Below the pieces are notes generated by a model, which saw only the letters and a list, made by a program, of their open reading frames with translations, was not told where the DNA came from and searched no databases. Made by a program: the position numbers and the translations under genes. From CAZQDP01 sp964592375 (lineage in GTDB: Bacteria; Bacillota; Clostridia; RUG12999), in contig CAZQDP010000003.1 of NCBI GenBank assembly GCA_964592375.1, forward strand, positions 22,071 through 86,070: a stretch of DNA of 64,000 nucleotides, written 5' to 3'. Below, piece by piece: positions 15,169 through 25,772 of the stretch (its first letter is position 1; each line of letters begins with the position of its first letter).

Positions 15169-18100
15169 ATGCGCATAATCAGTATGGAAAGCATTACACC
15201 CACATTGTTTATCAAAAAGAAAAATGATACTCTTTATCAGCTGGTGAAGGTTTGCATAAAAAGCAATGCAAAGGTTGTTGCTGGCGAGTTTGTAGTTTTT
15301 ATCGGGGAAAAAGCCATACAGCAACCAATTGATATTATCGTAGAAGGTGTATCTCACTATGATGTGTATATCAAGGAAGTCAAAAAGGAAACACCGCTTC
15401 GAATTGTTTTAAGGACAAGGAATGAAATTTTAGATCAAATGAGCATCGTGTTAATGCCACCTCGGCACTGGGTAGTCCATGTGGTTCAGACTTCGCACCA
15501 CGATGTTGGATATACCGATCTACCCTCAAATGTAATCCAGCAGCATAATGAACACATCGACAAAGCCATTTCAATGGTACAAAAGTCCTTGTCTTTGCCG
15601 GATGATGTGCAAATGCGCATTGTCCTTGAACAAGCGTGGTCGGCATACCACTTTTTTAGCACCATGCCAAAAAAGAAAGCGAATGCACTCATTGCACTGA
15701 TAAAAAGCGGACACGTGGAACTCACGGCCCTTTTTGGTAATATGACAACCGAATTATGCTCACATGAGGTGCTCATTCGAACACTTTATCATGCCAATCG
15801 GCTCAAACAAGAATATGGGTTGCCCATTGTATCGGCAGAGCACAATGATATTACGGGGATGAGTTGGGGGTTGTGCCAAATCCTCTCTCAGGCCGGAATT
15901 AAACTGCTTTGTGCAGGTCTGCCCCTCTATTACAATTGGGGCCCAGAGCGTTTGCAGTCCTTTTGGGAACCGTTAGCCATTTTCCGGCATGACGGGCCCG
16001 GGGCATTTTGGTGGGAAGCTCCCGATAAAGGACGGGTGCTCTTATGGTGCAATAACAGCGGCTGTGGGGGCGATTACCACGGGAGCATGCAAGGACTTAT
16101 GCCAAAGCTTGAAAAGCTAAGCAGCAGTACCTATCCGTATACTGTTCTAAGGTGGCCCGTGACCGGCGCGAGGAGAGATAATTCGCCGTATATTGATGAT
16201 TATACAAACACCATTAAAAACTGGAATGAGACCTTCGAGTACCCTCGGCTTGTGAGCAGTACAAATGCAAAATTCTATGCGGATTTGGTAGAACAACTCC
16301 CATCTGATTTGCCGGTGCTAAGGGGTGAGCTTGCCGGGCAGGATTATCCAACAGGTGCCATGTCTACAGCGGTACATACCACCACAAACCGCAACAATCA
16401 TTTTAGCCTGCCCACTGCAGAACAGCTCTCCTGCATGGCAAGGAGCTGTACTAATCGAAAATACCCAAAAGATGAAATCTTTGCGGCTTATGAGGATACA
16501 TTGTGGCACGATGAGCATTCGTGGGGATTTCATTTTCCGAGCGGGCCGGCGATGGTAGCATCCGAATATGAAAAGGCGGTGCATGCGCATCGGGCTGCCG
16601 CGCGATCACATGATATCAGCAGTAAAAGCATGGCGGCAATTGCAGATGCGGTGAAAAAGTGCACAGAGGGGTACGACCTTGTGGTGTTTAACCCCTGCAT
16701 ATCGCAAAGGACCGCACCGGTGCGAGCAATGTTAAGAGAAATGGACAATTGCGGCAGTACCTTCAAAAAAGTGCCTCCTGTGGAGGATGTAAATGGGGAA
16801 GGCTATCTAAAGGGCGTATTACTGCATGACCGCTGGCATATCAATCTATCGGATGATTTTCTTGAGGGTAAGTTTGAGATAGTGGATGCAAGCACAAACC
16901 AAAAAGTGCCATATCAAATGATTGAGATAGCAAATGGCATGGAAACAGTGCCCTATGCCGCCACGCGGCTGGGGCTTGGCAGTGGTACTAAGCGATATGG
17001 GATGTTTGAAGAGCCCATCGGGATAAAGCGGGAAATATGCTTTATTGCAAGTGATGTTCCTGCCTGCGGATATAAAACGTATCATTTGATACAAAAGACT
17101 GATATGCAAAGAGCACAAGCACAAGAACAAGAACATAGTGATGAGTTTACGATAGAAAATGAGTTTTATCGGGTCGTCGTGGACGCCTCCACAGGCAGAT
17201 GCATCAGTATAATGGATAAAAGTCTCGCCATTGAGCTGGTGGATGACCGATACCAAGAGGGATTTTTTGCAGTTGTTGTTCGGAATAAAAATGAAACTGA
17301 GCCACTCAAAACAACTTGCACCAAAGTGTGCCGCAAGCGGTATGGCCCAATTGTCCAGGCCATCGAAATACAAAGCGAGGCTTGTGGGCACCCTTCCATT
17401 GTGCAAACGATATTACTATATCAAGGTATTTCGCAAGTATTTTTTGAGAGCAGAATTTTAAAAGATGCAACGCCTCTGCAAAATACACATATTGCATTCC
17501 CTTTTCAAGTCAAAAATCCTACTTTTCGGTATGAGGGTGCCTTGTCTGTTATGGAGCCTATTGTGGACTATTTGCCCGGTTCCTATTCGGATACCGTTGC
17601 TGTGCAAAATTGGGTAAAAATAAAAGGTGATCACGGCTATATCCTATGGTCAAGCATGGATGCGCCAATTGTAAGTTTTGGAGACTTATGGAAAGGATAC
17701 ATTTCCCCTGCGCACCGCTGCGTGGCAGGGGAGGGAAACGCACACCCTCCTCATACAAAAGAGGATTTGCACAGCGGCTGGATATTTTCCCAGGCATTTT
17801 GCAATAATTTTGGCACTAACTTTTCTGTATCTCAAGTGGGAGATGTTCTTTTTCGGCATGTCATGACCAGTGGGGCAGGGGATGTATCTGATGGAAAGGC
17901 GGCATCCTTTGGTTGGCAGGCAGTGCAACCCTTAATGCAAATATTCGCACGAAATGCGCCGCAGGGAAAGCTGCCCGTTTTGGATAGCTTTATACAAATA
18001 GACAATGACAATATCATGCTACTAGCCTTCAAGGAATCCCAGGCAGTAGGTGATGGCATCATCATCAGGTTATGGAATATGAGCGCTCAGAAGGAAAAAG

Positions 18101-18261
18101 TCACTGTTGCGTTGAAATATATAGATATCACAAGTGTTCATCAGGTCAATATAGTCGAAACGTTTGTTTCGGTTTTGCAACAGAATGGCAAAAACAGCTT
18201 TTCGGTAAGTCTTGAGGCAAACAGCATACTCACAATTGCCATCAATGCGCAGGAACCATAA
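15169..18261 (+). CDS. GH38 alpha-mannosidase
   Basis: A protein of about 1030 residues. The GH38 N-terminal domain is marked by WVVHVVQTSHHDVGYTDLP, carrying the H-x-D metal motif, and by SAEHNDITGMSWG, where the Asp is the likely nucleophile. WHDEHSWGFHFPSGPA follows in the helical region, and the long C-terminal beta-rich part is typical of the family. It releases alpha-mannose from N-glycan-like or mannan oligosaccharides. No signal peptide, so intracellular. ATG 15169 (GGAG eight bases upstream) is preferred over GTG 15151. Followed by the GH42-like gene 51 bases on. Confidence 0.9.
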   Translation: MRIISMESITPTLFIKKKNDTLYQLVKVCIKSNAKVVAGEFVVFIGEKAIQQPIDIIVEGVSHYDVYIKEVKKETPLRIVLRTRNEILDQMSIVLMPPRHWVVHVVQTSHHDVGYTDLPSNVIQQHNEHIDKAISMVQKSLSLPDDVQMRIVLEQAWSAYHFFSTMPKKKANALIALIKSGHVELTALFGNMTTELCSHEVLIRTLYHANRLKQEYGLPIVSAEHNDITGMSWGLCQILSQAGIKLLCAGLPLYYNWGPERLQSFWEPLAIFRHDGPGAFWWEAPDKGRVLLWCNNSGCGGDYHGSMQGLMPKLEKLSSSTYPYTVLRWPVTGARRDNSPYIDDYTNTIKNWNETFEYPRLVSSTNAKFYADLVEQLPSDLPVLRGELAGQDYPTGAMSTAVHTTTNRNNHFSLPTAEQLSCMARSCTNRKYPKDEIFAAYEDTLWHDEHSWGFHFPSGPAMVASEYEKAVHAHRAAARSHDISSKSMAAIADAVKKCTEGYDLVVFNPCISQRTAPVRAMLREMDNCGSTFKKVPPVEDVNGEGYLKGVLLHDRWHINLSDDFLEGKFEIVDASTNQKVPYQMIEIANGMETVPYAATRLGLGSGTKRYGMFEEPIGIKREICFIASDVPACGYKTYHLIQKTDMQRAQAQEQEHSDEFTIENEFYRVVVDASTGRCISIMDKSLAIELVDDRYQEGFFAVVVRNKNETEPLKTTCTKVCRKRYGPIVQAIEIQSEACGHPSIVQTILLYQGISQVFFESRILKDATPLQNTHIAFPFQVKNPTFRYEGALSVMEPIVDYLPGSYSDTVAVQNWVKIKGDHGYILWSSMDAPIVSFGDLWKGYISPAHRCVAGEGNAHPPHTKEDLHSGWIFSQAFCNNFGTNFSVSQVGDVLFRHVMTSGAGDVSDGKAASFGWQAVQPLMQIFARNAPQGKLPVLDSFIQIDNDNIMLLAFKESQAVGDGIIIRLWNMSAQKEKVTVALKYIDITSVHQVNIVETFVSVLQQNGKNSFSVSLEANSILTIAINAQEP

Positions 18262-18312
18262 AGACAAGCGAAGATTGTATGCAAGCGCACAAAGAAAGAT
18301 GAGGAGATAAGC

Positions 18313-20520
18313 ATGAACAAAGAAATCTTTTCTAAATGTTTTCCTTTTGGTACACATTTATGCCGAGAGCCCATGCCAAGCATGCGCGAGATGAAAAACG
18401 ATATGGAACTCATGAAAAAGAGCGGCTTTAATCTCATTAAATTGCAGGAAATATGGGCTGTGGACGAGCCAAAAGAGGGACAATTTGACTTTTCAAAATA
18501 CGAAGAGCTCATCGACCATGCAGCAAAGCTTCAGCTTGGTGTTTATTTAGGGCTCACCTGCGAGCAGGCACCCAATTGGCTATGGGAAAAGCATCCCGGC
18601 TGCCGCATGATTGGGAAAAATGGCATACCGATTGCTTATCAGGCGCAGTTTACACTGCCGGCAGATGGCAAGCCCGGCCCCTGCTATGATCATGCTGGGG
18701 CAATGGATGATCAGCTTCGTTTTATCACCAAGCTGGTGAGTGAACTTGGAAAATTCGAAAATATTGTAGTATGGAACACTTGGCAGGAGATCGGCTATTG
18801 GACCCAACAGCTTCTGGGGCAAGAGGTTTGTTACTGCGAGCATACCATAGCGCACTTTCGGGAGTGGCTTGAGTGCAAATATATGGATTTGGATGGCTTA
18901 AATCGTGCATGGAATAGCAGATATGCAAACTTTTCAGACATACAGCCGGATCGTATTGGCATCAAGCTGATTATGCCGCACCATATTGATTGGAAGTACT
19001 TTTTAGACAATGTCCGCTTGGAAAAAATATTAAAGGCGAGAAAAGAGGCTATCTGCGCGGCAGATCCTCTGCAACGGCCGGTGTTTGCTCATCTTGGCAG
19101 TTCGACCATCGGTAGCGGAGCTCAATGGACATATGCCAGAAGCCAAGATTTTCTAGGTAGCTCTTGTTATCCTGCATGGCATTGCTCTCAGGGATGGGAT
19201 GATGTTTTGCAGGGGAAGAAAATTGGATATGAAGATGCAATGATAGCAGAGGTGTGGGAAAGTATTGCTCTGAATTTTGATTATTTGCGTTCCTGTAATG
19301 TAAACGGTGCGCCTATTTGGGCGGCTGAGCTGCAAGGTGGCCCCATTAGTACGGGATTTCAGATAGGCAGAAAGCCATCGGGAGGGGATATTAGGCGCTG
19401 GATGCTAAGTGCCGTTGGCTCAGGCGTCAGTGCCATTTCCTTTTGGGTGACCAGAGCGGAAATTGCAGGGGGCGAACAAAACGGGTTTGGTCTGCTCGAT
19501 AGCGAGGGAGAATCTACGGAGCGTTTAGAGGAAGCATCCAAAATTGGCAGAGCACTTGGAAGGCATGCAGACTTGTTTGCCAATGCGGATAAAAGTGATG
19601 CAAAAGTGGCTATTTTGATTAATGATTGGAATTATCAGCTTTGCCAGACCATCGCAAATGGGGGAAATCATCTGCTCATCAGCATACGCGGCTGGCACAG
19701 AATGCTTTGGGATGCCGGCATACCGGTTGATTTCGTGGAAGCTTCCACAATGGAGGAGCAGCAAATTCACCAATATAAGGCACTTATTTTACCATTTCCC
19801 ATATCGATTAGCGAACAAATTGCTGGTAAACTGGCCGCATATGTGGCGGACGGTGGCAATCTCATTAGTGAAGCGTGCCCGGGTCGGCTCAGTGAAAACG
19901 GATATGCGAATAGAGGGGAGCTATCTCCCACACTCAGAGCACTTTTTGGTGTGAGTGTGCAGCACTTCCAAATGTGTGAAGAGCCGGAAGATGGGCATAG
20001 ATGGTCACCAAAGGAGAGAACCTGGGGCGAATACGCAGCACCTGCCATGCTGGTGGGGACGGGAGAATTTGCGCAAATGGCACTGCGTGCCAATGTGTAT
20101 ATTCAGACCTTTATCTGCCATGATGAAACAAGACCGATACTCGAATACGGGCATTGCATCGCAGGCACAGTTAGAGAGCATGGACAAGGAAAGGCGTATT
20201 TGCTTGGCACTTTTGCGGGGCATAATGGCACTGCGTATCGGGATGAAAAAACCAGAGCGTTTATTGCCGCGCTGTTAAAGGAATGTGAGGTTGACGCTGC
20301 CCATAGTGGAAAACTACTCATGAGGCGTCGTAGTAGCGAGTATAAACAGGCACTCATTTTAACTAACCCCACAAATCAAAGCATAACAGAGCAGATCCTT
20401 GTAAAGGGTTTTAAAAGCGCAGAGGATTTATATGGCAATGCACTGCCAATAGACGAGGGGATACTGAGCCTTACCGTTCAGGGAATGGATGTGGAGGTCA
20501 TTATTCTGCAAAAAAGATAA
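18313..20520 (+). CDS. GH42-like glycoside hydrolase (beta-galactosidase family)
   Basis: A 735-residue enzyme with GH42 layout: N-terminal TIM barrel (FPFGTHLCREPM, GVYLGLTCEQAPNWLWEKHPGC), acid/base region VVWNTWQEIGYW, LQGGPI in PIWAAELQGGPI with the likely nucleophile Glu, a trimerisation-like domain (AILINDWNYQL, ALILPFPISISEQI, YVADGGNLISEACPGR) and a small C-terminal beta domain. There is no signal peptide. Acid/base Glu here follows TWQ rather than the usual N, so substrate specificity could differ from plain beta-galactosidase. It is the last gene of the operon; RBS AGGAG precedes ATG 18313 and a strong terminator follows. Confidence 0.85.
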   Translation: MNKEIFSKCFPFGTHLCREPMPSMREMKNDMELMKKSGFNLIKLQEIWAVDEPKEGQFDFSKYEELIDHAAKLQLGVYLGLTCEQAPNWLWEKHPGCRMIGKNGIPIAYQAQFTLPADGKPGPCYDHAGAMDDQLRFITKLVSELGKFENIVVWNTWQEIGYWTQQLLGQEVCYCEHTIAHFREWLECKYMDLDGLNRAWNSRYANFSDIQPDRIGIKLIMPHHIDWKYFLDNVRLEKILKARKEAICAADPLQRPVFAHLGSSTIGSGAQWTYARSQDFLGSSCYPAWHCSQGWDDVLQGKKIGYEDAMIAEVWESIALNFDYLRSCNVNGAPIWAAELQGGPISTGFQIGRKPSGGDIRRWMLSAVGSGVSAISFWVTRAEIAGGEQNGFGLLDSEGESTERLEEASKIGRALGRHADLFANADKSDAKVAILINDWNYQLCQTIANGGNHLLISIRGWHRMLWDAGIPVDFVEASTMEEQQIHQYKALILPFPISISEQIAGKLAAYVADGGNLISEACPGRLSENGYANRGELSPTLRALFGVSVQHFQMCEEPEDGHRWSPKERTWGEYAAPAMLVGTGEFAQMALRANVYIQTFICHDETRPILEYGHCIAGTVREHGQGKAYLLGTFAGHNGTAYRDEKTRAFIAALLKECEVDAAHSGKLLMRRRSSEYKQALILTNPTNQSITEQILVKGFKSAEDLYGNALPIDEGILSLTVQGMDVEVIILQKR

Positions 20521-20540
20521 TTTATTTGGAACAACAAAAA

Positions 20541-20578
20541 GAGAGGCGAAATCCAATGAATTTCGCCTCTCTTTTTTT
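20541..20578. terminator. Bidirectional terminator
   Basis: Perfect 12-bp stem GAGAGGCGAAAT (20541-20552) / ATTTCGCCTCTC (20560-20571), seven T on the plus side and a five-T run on the minus side. It ends the GH operon and the converging 1658-residue gene. Confidence 0.92.
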
Positions 20579-20587
20579 GGGTGCCAT

Positions 20588-23500
20588 TTATTCGGCAACG
20601 TAAATCTTTATATTGTCCCAATCATGGAAGGTATCGGTATTGACCCTATAGCCTCCGAATTGTGCAGAGCTCATGGAGTCCGTGGCCTTCCGGAAAGCAC
20701 CGCCTTCCACTACCTTTGCGCCGTCGATGTAGACATCGGCAGTTTCGGTGGACATATTGGCAACAACCTTAAATTTGTACCATTTTCCTTGCGTCATGGG
20801 AGCGATGGCTTTTTGTTCAGAACCGAAGAAGTATATAAACTCCTTGCCATTGCAAATAATGCATACGTTTTGGTTTCCGGCGTAGATGACTCTTGAACCA
20901 CTGTCATTGTCGTTTACGCCAAACTCGCCTCTGTAGTCAAACTCAAACACCATCTTGCCGCCGGAAGCTTCAAAAGTGGCCGTTGCATCCGAGGTTTCCC
21001 CTTTGTTAAAAGCGGTAACCCGAAGGATATAGCCATCTCCGGATTTAATTGGCCGAATGGCATTATTGTTAAAGCTCCAGTTTGGCAAAATAGCCTCGGG
21101 AGTAAACCCATCGAAATTCTCTTCAAAGAGCGTGGAGGAGTCAGATACGGTCAGGACGCAGACTTGTGAAAACGCCTTTCCGCCCACGTCCGCTTTGACG
21201 GTGATGCTGGCCTTCCCGTTGGACAGTGCTTCAAGCGTCTTGCCCCTTACCGCAACAATCTCGGGTGCATCGCTTTGGAGCGAAATGGAACTATCCTGAA
21301 GCGAGTAGGTTTTTTCGCCTATTTTGGCCGATACCTTGATTTTGACATTGTCACCCACTTTTAATGTGGCTTTTTCCGCTGTAGCTAAAATGCTGTCAAT
21401 CGGAGTGATGCTTGCATATTCTTTTTGAACAATGGATAAATCCGAGACCTGAGCACTGCTCTTTTCCCATTGCTTGCCTGAAGCGGTGAAAATACCTGCA
21501 AACTTCATATTATCAAGGCTGAGCTCTGTGAGGGGCTCGCCAAACTCATTTGCGACCGAGGAAGCATAGATGCGGTAGGTACCGGCTTGCCTTGATACCT
21601 TCACATAAACCGGCAATGGAAGATCTTTGAGCGGCGTGGTGATGGTTTTCAGGTCATAATCACTCCTTACTTGCAATACAACTCCCGTGCCCTTTTGGTA
21701 TTTTACCTGTATAAAGGGTGCATTAGAGGCCGGATTGGCACGTAGCATCATGCCGGCGCTTCCTGCATCACCGCTGATGCTATCAATTCGGCAGCTGATA
21801 TCAAAACCATCAATTGTATCCCCTTTGTTCATGGTATACAAAAATGCGCCTTGATCGGAACTGCCCTTGTCCCCTTGGGTTGCGCTGTTGGCACCCACAC
21901 CCGAGGAGGTAATTTGTGCTGTTGCCCCATCCACAGTTGCTGTGCCGTATGCCAATGGCGAGCCAATATTCATAAACTGCCACCCACCGCCGAGGATATC
22001 GTTATTCCCAAAGGATTTTTCATATATTTTTATAATGCCCCATTCATCCAAAGCAGGTAAGGTAACCGTATTGTTTGTAATGGGCAGGTTTTGGGGATTG
22101 TAGCCCGGACGATAATAGGTAGCCTCACAAGGGGTATTCCCAAAGAATTTTTCTGCTTGCAAATGCACCAATACATCCGATTCCTGCTTGCCAGTTCTGC
22201 TAATGATATGCACGATCTTTGGAGCAGCCTCATCTCCGGGCATAGCGCGCACGATGCCATAAACATTTTTGTCTGCTTCAACAGAAATAAAGCTAACTTC
22301 TCCAATGATTTCGTCCACGCGATCGGGCGTGATAATCCTTACACCGCTGTTTTCAATGGTGGCTCTATCTTTTTCGGTAAAGGTTTCCGGAGGATTAACG
22401 GAAATAAGGTATTTAAGCCCTTTCAAATCATTAGGATCAATGGCAAAGGTGGGCATGTTAGAGCTTGCTACAATATCCTTAAAAGGAACGCCTGCAGCAC
22501 TTAACTTCATGGACATAAGGGTCAGTGCTTTTCTATCCATTACATCCCAATTGGTGAGAATGCCAACCTGAGAAGGGATCTCGTAGCCGTTGAAAAGCTG
22601 TGGATTTTGGCGAATAAAATGGAACATATCTCCATACTCATCCACCGAAGCGAAATATCTGGGACGTAGCGGAACATAGATATCATAGGGAACCAGGAAA
22701 TATTGTCCCAGTGCATAGCAAGCAGCAAGCCCTTGCCGGCCTTTTGCAAGTGAACGGGGCACAGGAGAGACAATTTGAGGTTTTTTCAGCGAAGTGGCAA
22801 AGGTGCCCCCCGTGATTGCATTTTCAAAGCTGTATGCCTCATCTGTGTGCTCTGCAATACCATAATCAAAAAGATCGTGAGCATATTTCCCTTCATGGGT
22901 TTTATCTGCAAACTGCATTAAAAACTCATAGTTGTTATAGGAAAACTCAATATAACTTGGAGAATTATCGGTTAAAACCTGGCGCATTCTTGCAAGCTGA
23001 GCTCTGGAGGAGAGTAATTGGAAGTTTTTAAAAGCCGAATCTAAGGGGACACTTTTGCGTCCTGCTAAATACTCGGGACTTGTCGTGATATTGTATTTGG
23101 TTTTTAAGTACTCCTTATAATGAAATGTGCCAATATCGTCAATGCCAAATTCTTTGATTTGTGCTTGCGAATAAGTATCCTTTACATATGAAGTAAAGCC
23201 TTGCATACAATGCTGGCAGAAACAGCCTCCAAAGGAATATCCTTTGAAATTTCCACCCGGATCGTCAAACTGCATGGCGCTCACGCCAAGACCAATAAAT
23301 TTAATGGCCTGATTTTTAATGATTTCCTGATATTCAGGCGCATTTGCACAGCCGTACGCTGTGACCCATGTCATGTTTGGGGATTTGAAATGGCTACCGT
23401 CAATCAGCTCTTGGCGGCCGATGTTATATTTTCCATCCGGATCTGCAGTATTGATGTTCACCGCACCTTGGAACTTACCACCAAGGGCAGTGATTGCATC

Positions 23501-25564
23501 CACTTTATCTTTCGCCATAATATATGACCATTTATTGTCCGTAGCCATAAAACGCTTCTGCGCGTCCAAAGAAGCAAGAGAATTGGGCAGTGTAGAGTCC
23601 GGAAGATCACGCCAAAAACGGGTAGAAAAGAACACTTTGCCATATTGGTCAAAGGAGTTTACTTCCCTTCCGGTTGAGGCGATATCAATGATTCTCTCCA
23701 GCAGAGGCATTTCGGTCGCAGGATTTATAAACTGATCCAAGTCGCTGATCACAATCAGTCCCGAATCATCCCAGAACACCTTTTTCCCAAGTGCATTGGC
23801 CAGTGCACGCAGAGGGATAACCGTTCTATCTCCAATCGTCTGTGCGCCCACATCCAGCTGTGTTTTTTGGCCGTTTATGCTCATTTGTGTACTACCAAGG
23901 GTAAGTGTAATTACCTTACTGCCAAGCGTAACACTGACTGTTTGTGTCGCTTCATCAAAGCCAACGGTAGCACCGAGGTTTTCAGAAACAAAACGTACCG
24001 GCAAGAGGGTTCGGTCATCTTTAACAACGGGCCGAACAGATGGATTTTCAGGGTCAATGCGTACCGATTTACCCCCCACATAAGCAGAAGAATTGCCTAC
24101 AAACAGCACAATGGCATCCTTCATTTTTTGGCTTGCTGCGGCATAGGTAGCCATTGGCACTATTTTGCTCACTGCATCCGTCTGTATCTCTGCCTTGGGG
24201 GCATTGACACTTAAATATTTGGCGTCATACACCTTCACATTATCTATCCAGCACATGACCGGACTCGGAGAGGTGGCACCCGAGAACATGAGCTTGGAGA
24301 TTTCCGTAGCATCATTTCTAAATGAGATGTCCTTGCCGATACGGTCATTGTTTAGATAAATATCATAGGTTTTTGTATCACAATTGATCATCGCTTTTAC
24401 ATTAAACCACTTATCGGCCACCAATGTATTATTAATGATTTTACTGACCGTTTTGCCTTCTTCGGTGGTAAATACGCGAAGGTCGCCTTTGCCTATGGCA
24501 AAAGATGCTGCATTTTTGCCCGCAGAGTCCTGCACATAGAACAGCATGGTCGTGGCAGATGCGTTCTCTATCATGAAATCTGCTTCCGTGACCAACTGTC
24601 CTTTCACGCCGCTTAAGGTTTTTGTGGTGCCAACGGTGGTTTTATCGTCCTTATCCACGATGTACAGCGCCTTATCCTCTGCCTTATCTGTGCGCGGCTT
24701 GATGCCAAAATAGGAACCCTCAGGGAAAGAGCCTCCCCAAGGCTTAAAATCTACGGCAAACGAGGAAAAATCTTCATACGCATAATAGTCCTGCGAGCCC
24801 ATTGTCACTTTGCCGGGAGTTGCGGTGGTAGGCAAAGTGGAGCCGCCGGAACTTGGCGCCGCACTATCGGTTTTTAGTAATTTGGTATCTAAGTGCTTTG
24901 CATCATAAACCTTCACGTTGTCTATCCAGGCATTTACTGGGCTTGGCTTGCTTGTGCCTGCAAGAAACAGTCTGCCAAAACTTGTAGCTTCACTGCTGCG
25001 AAAAGGGCTTGCTAAGATGGCCGCAACATTATCCACATAAATATCCGCTTTCTTTGCGGTAAAATCGGCAACCACCTTGATGTTATACCATGTTCCGGCT
25101 TTTAAACCGGACTTAATCACAGAGGATTTTGTGGCACCATCAACAAGGTTAAATACTTTTAATGCGGTTTTTTCAAGTGCGATGGAAACTGCATTCTTAC
25201 CCGCAGCATCCTGCACATATAACAGCACGGAGCCGGTGGTATTGGAACTGTCTTCAAGCATCATATCCACTTCGGCAACAACGCTACTGCTGGAGATGGT
25301 AATGTTTTTGCTCACCCCAACGGTCATAGCATCATCATTGTCCTGAATATACAGTGCCCTGTCACCTGCTTTGTCCGTACGGTCTTTTACGCCAATAAAT
25401 GAGCCAGCAGGCGGCGCTGTGCCCCACGAATCATTTAAAGAAAGCTTTGAAAAATCCTCATTGAGTGCATAAGGAATATCCGCTGCCTGTATCCATATGC
25501 CGGGTACCAAAAGTGCGAATAGAAGTAGCAACGAAGTCCATTTGCGCAATTGCATTTTTTTCAT
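20588..25564 (-). CDS. Giant secreted multidomain glycan-active protein
   Basis: A 1658-residue secreted protein. Domains in order: signal peptide (1-28, WTSLLLLFALLVPGIWIQAA), two lectin-like beta-sandwich modules (about 30-222 and 255-450, each ending WIDNVKVYDAK), a copper-amine-oxidase-N stalk pair (about 480-615, DDRTLLPVRFVSENLGA and DRTVIPLRALANALGKKVFW), a TIM-barrel glycosidase-like core (about 620-1190, FFSTRFWRDLPDS, SAMQFDDPGGN, GGCFCQHCMQGFTSYV), another beta-sandwich, a Big-type Ig fold (about 1395-1490) and a final beta-sandwich (NIKIYVAE). The CxCxxC after the Asp-Asp pair recalls hypothetical glycosidase families related to GH42. No SLH or sortase signal is present, so anchoring is unclear. 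The start has GAAAGGTGA eight bases upstream. Confidence 0.8.
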   Translation of the reverse strand: MKKMQLRKWTSLLLLFALLVPGIWIQAADIPYALNEDFSKLSLNDSWGTAPPAGSFIGVKDRTDKAGDRALYIQDNDDAMTVGVSKNITISSSSVVAEVDMMLEDSSNTTGSVLLYVQDAAGKNAVSIALEKTALKVFNLVDGATKSSVIKSGLKAGTWYNIKVVADFTAKKADIYVDNVAAILASPFRSSEATSFGRLFLAGTSKPSPVNAWIDNVKVYDAKHLDTKLLKTDSAAPSSGGSTLPTTATPGKVTMGSQDYYAYEDFSSFAVDFKPWGGSFPEGSYFGIKPRTDKAEDKALYIVDKDDKTTVGTTKTLSGVKGQLVTEADFMIENASATTMLFYVQDSAGKNAASFAIGKGDLRVFTTEEGKTVSKIINNTLVADKWFNVKAMINCDTKTYDIYLNNDRIGKDISFRNDATEISKLMFSGATSPSPVMCWIDNVKVYDAKYLSVNAPKAEIQTDAVSKIVPMATYAAASQKMKDAIVLFVGNSSAYVGGKSVRIDPENPSVRPVVKDDRTLLPVRFVSENLGATVGFDEATQTVSVTLGSKVITLTLGSTQMSINGQKTQLDVGAQTIGDRTVIPLRALANALGKKVFWDDSGLIVISDLDQFINPATEMPLLERIIDIASTGREVNSFDQYGKVFFSTRFWRDLPDSTLPNSLASLDAQKRFMATDNKWSYIMAKDKVDAITALGGKFQGAVNINTADPDGKYNIGRQELIDGSHFKSPNMTWVTAYGCANAPEYQEIIKNQAIKFIGLGVSAMQFDDPGGNFKGYSFGGCFCQHCMQGFTSYVKDTYSQAQIKEFGIDDIGTFHYKEYLKTKYNITTSPEYLAGRKSVPLDSAFKNFQLLSSRAQLARMRQVLTDNSPSYIEFSYNNYEFLMQFADKTHEGKYAHDLFDYGIAEHTDEAYSFENAITGGTFATSLKKPQIVSPVPRSLAKGRQGLAACYALGQYFLVPYDIYVPLRPRYFASVDEYGDMFHFIRQNPQLFNGYEIPSQVGILTNWDVMDRKALTLMSMKLSAAGVPFKDIVASSNMPTFAIDPNDLKGLKYLISVNPPETFTEKDRATIENSGVRIITPDRVDEIIGEVSFISVEADKNVYGIVRAMPGDEAAPKIVHIISRTGKQESDVLVHLQAEKFFGNTPCEATYYRPGYNPQNLPITNNTVTLPALDEWGIIKIYEKSFGNNDILGGGWQFMNIGSPLAYGTATVDGATAQITSSGVGANSATQGDKGSSDQGAFLYTMNKGDTIDGFDISCRIDSISGDAGSAGMMLRANPASNAPFIQVKYQKGTGVVLQVRSDYDLKTITTPLKDLPLPVYVKVSRQAGTYRIYASSVANEFGEPLTELSLDNMKFAGIFTASGKQWEKSSAQVSDLSIVQKEYASITPIDSILATAEKATLKVGDNVKIKVSAKIGEKTYSLQDSSISLQSDAPEIVAVRGKTLEALSNGKASITVKADVGGKAFSQVCVLTVSDSSTLFEENFDGFTPEAILPNWSFNNNAIRPIKSGDGYILRVTAFNKGETSDATATFEASGGKMVFEFDYRGEFGVNDNDSGSRVIYAGNQNVCIICNGKEFIYFFGSEQKAIAPMTQGKWYKFKVVANMSTETADVYIDGAKVVEGGAFRKATDSMSSAQFGGYRVNTDTFHDWDNIKIYVAE

Positions 25565-25772
25565 AAAATAGTCACCTTTCTATATATGGTTTTATAATTA
25601 TATTATATCATGAGAAGGCATGTGAAAACTACTGCATTAATCAACAAAATTAATATTAGTTTTTATTCATTCAGCACAAAGGATAAAAAAAAATATTGAA
25701 ATCCTATCCATTCTTACAAAATCCTCACATTAAGAATCGATTTTGCAAAGCATAAGAAAAATCAAAAAGGCA

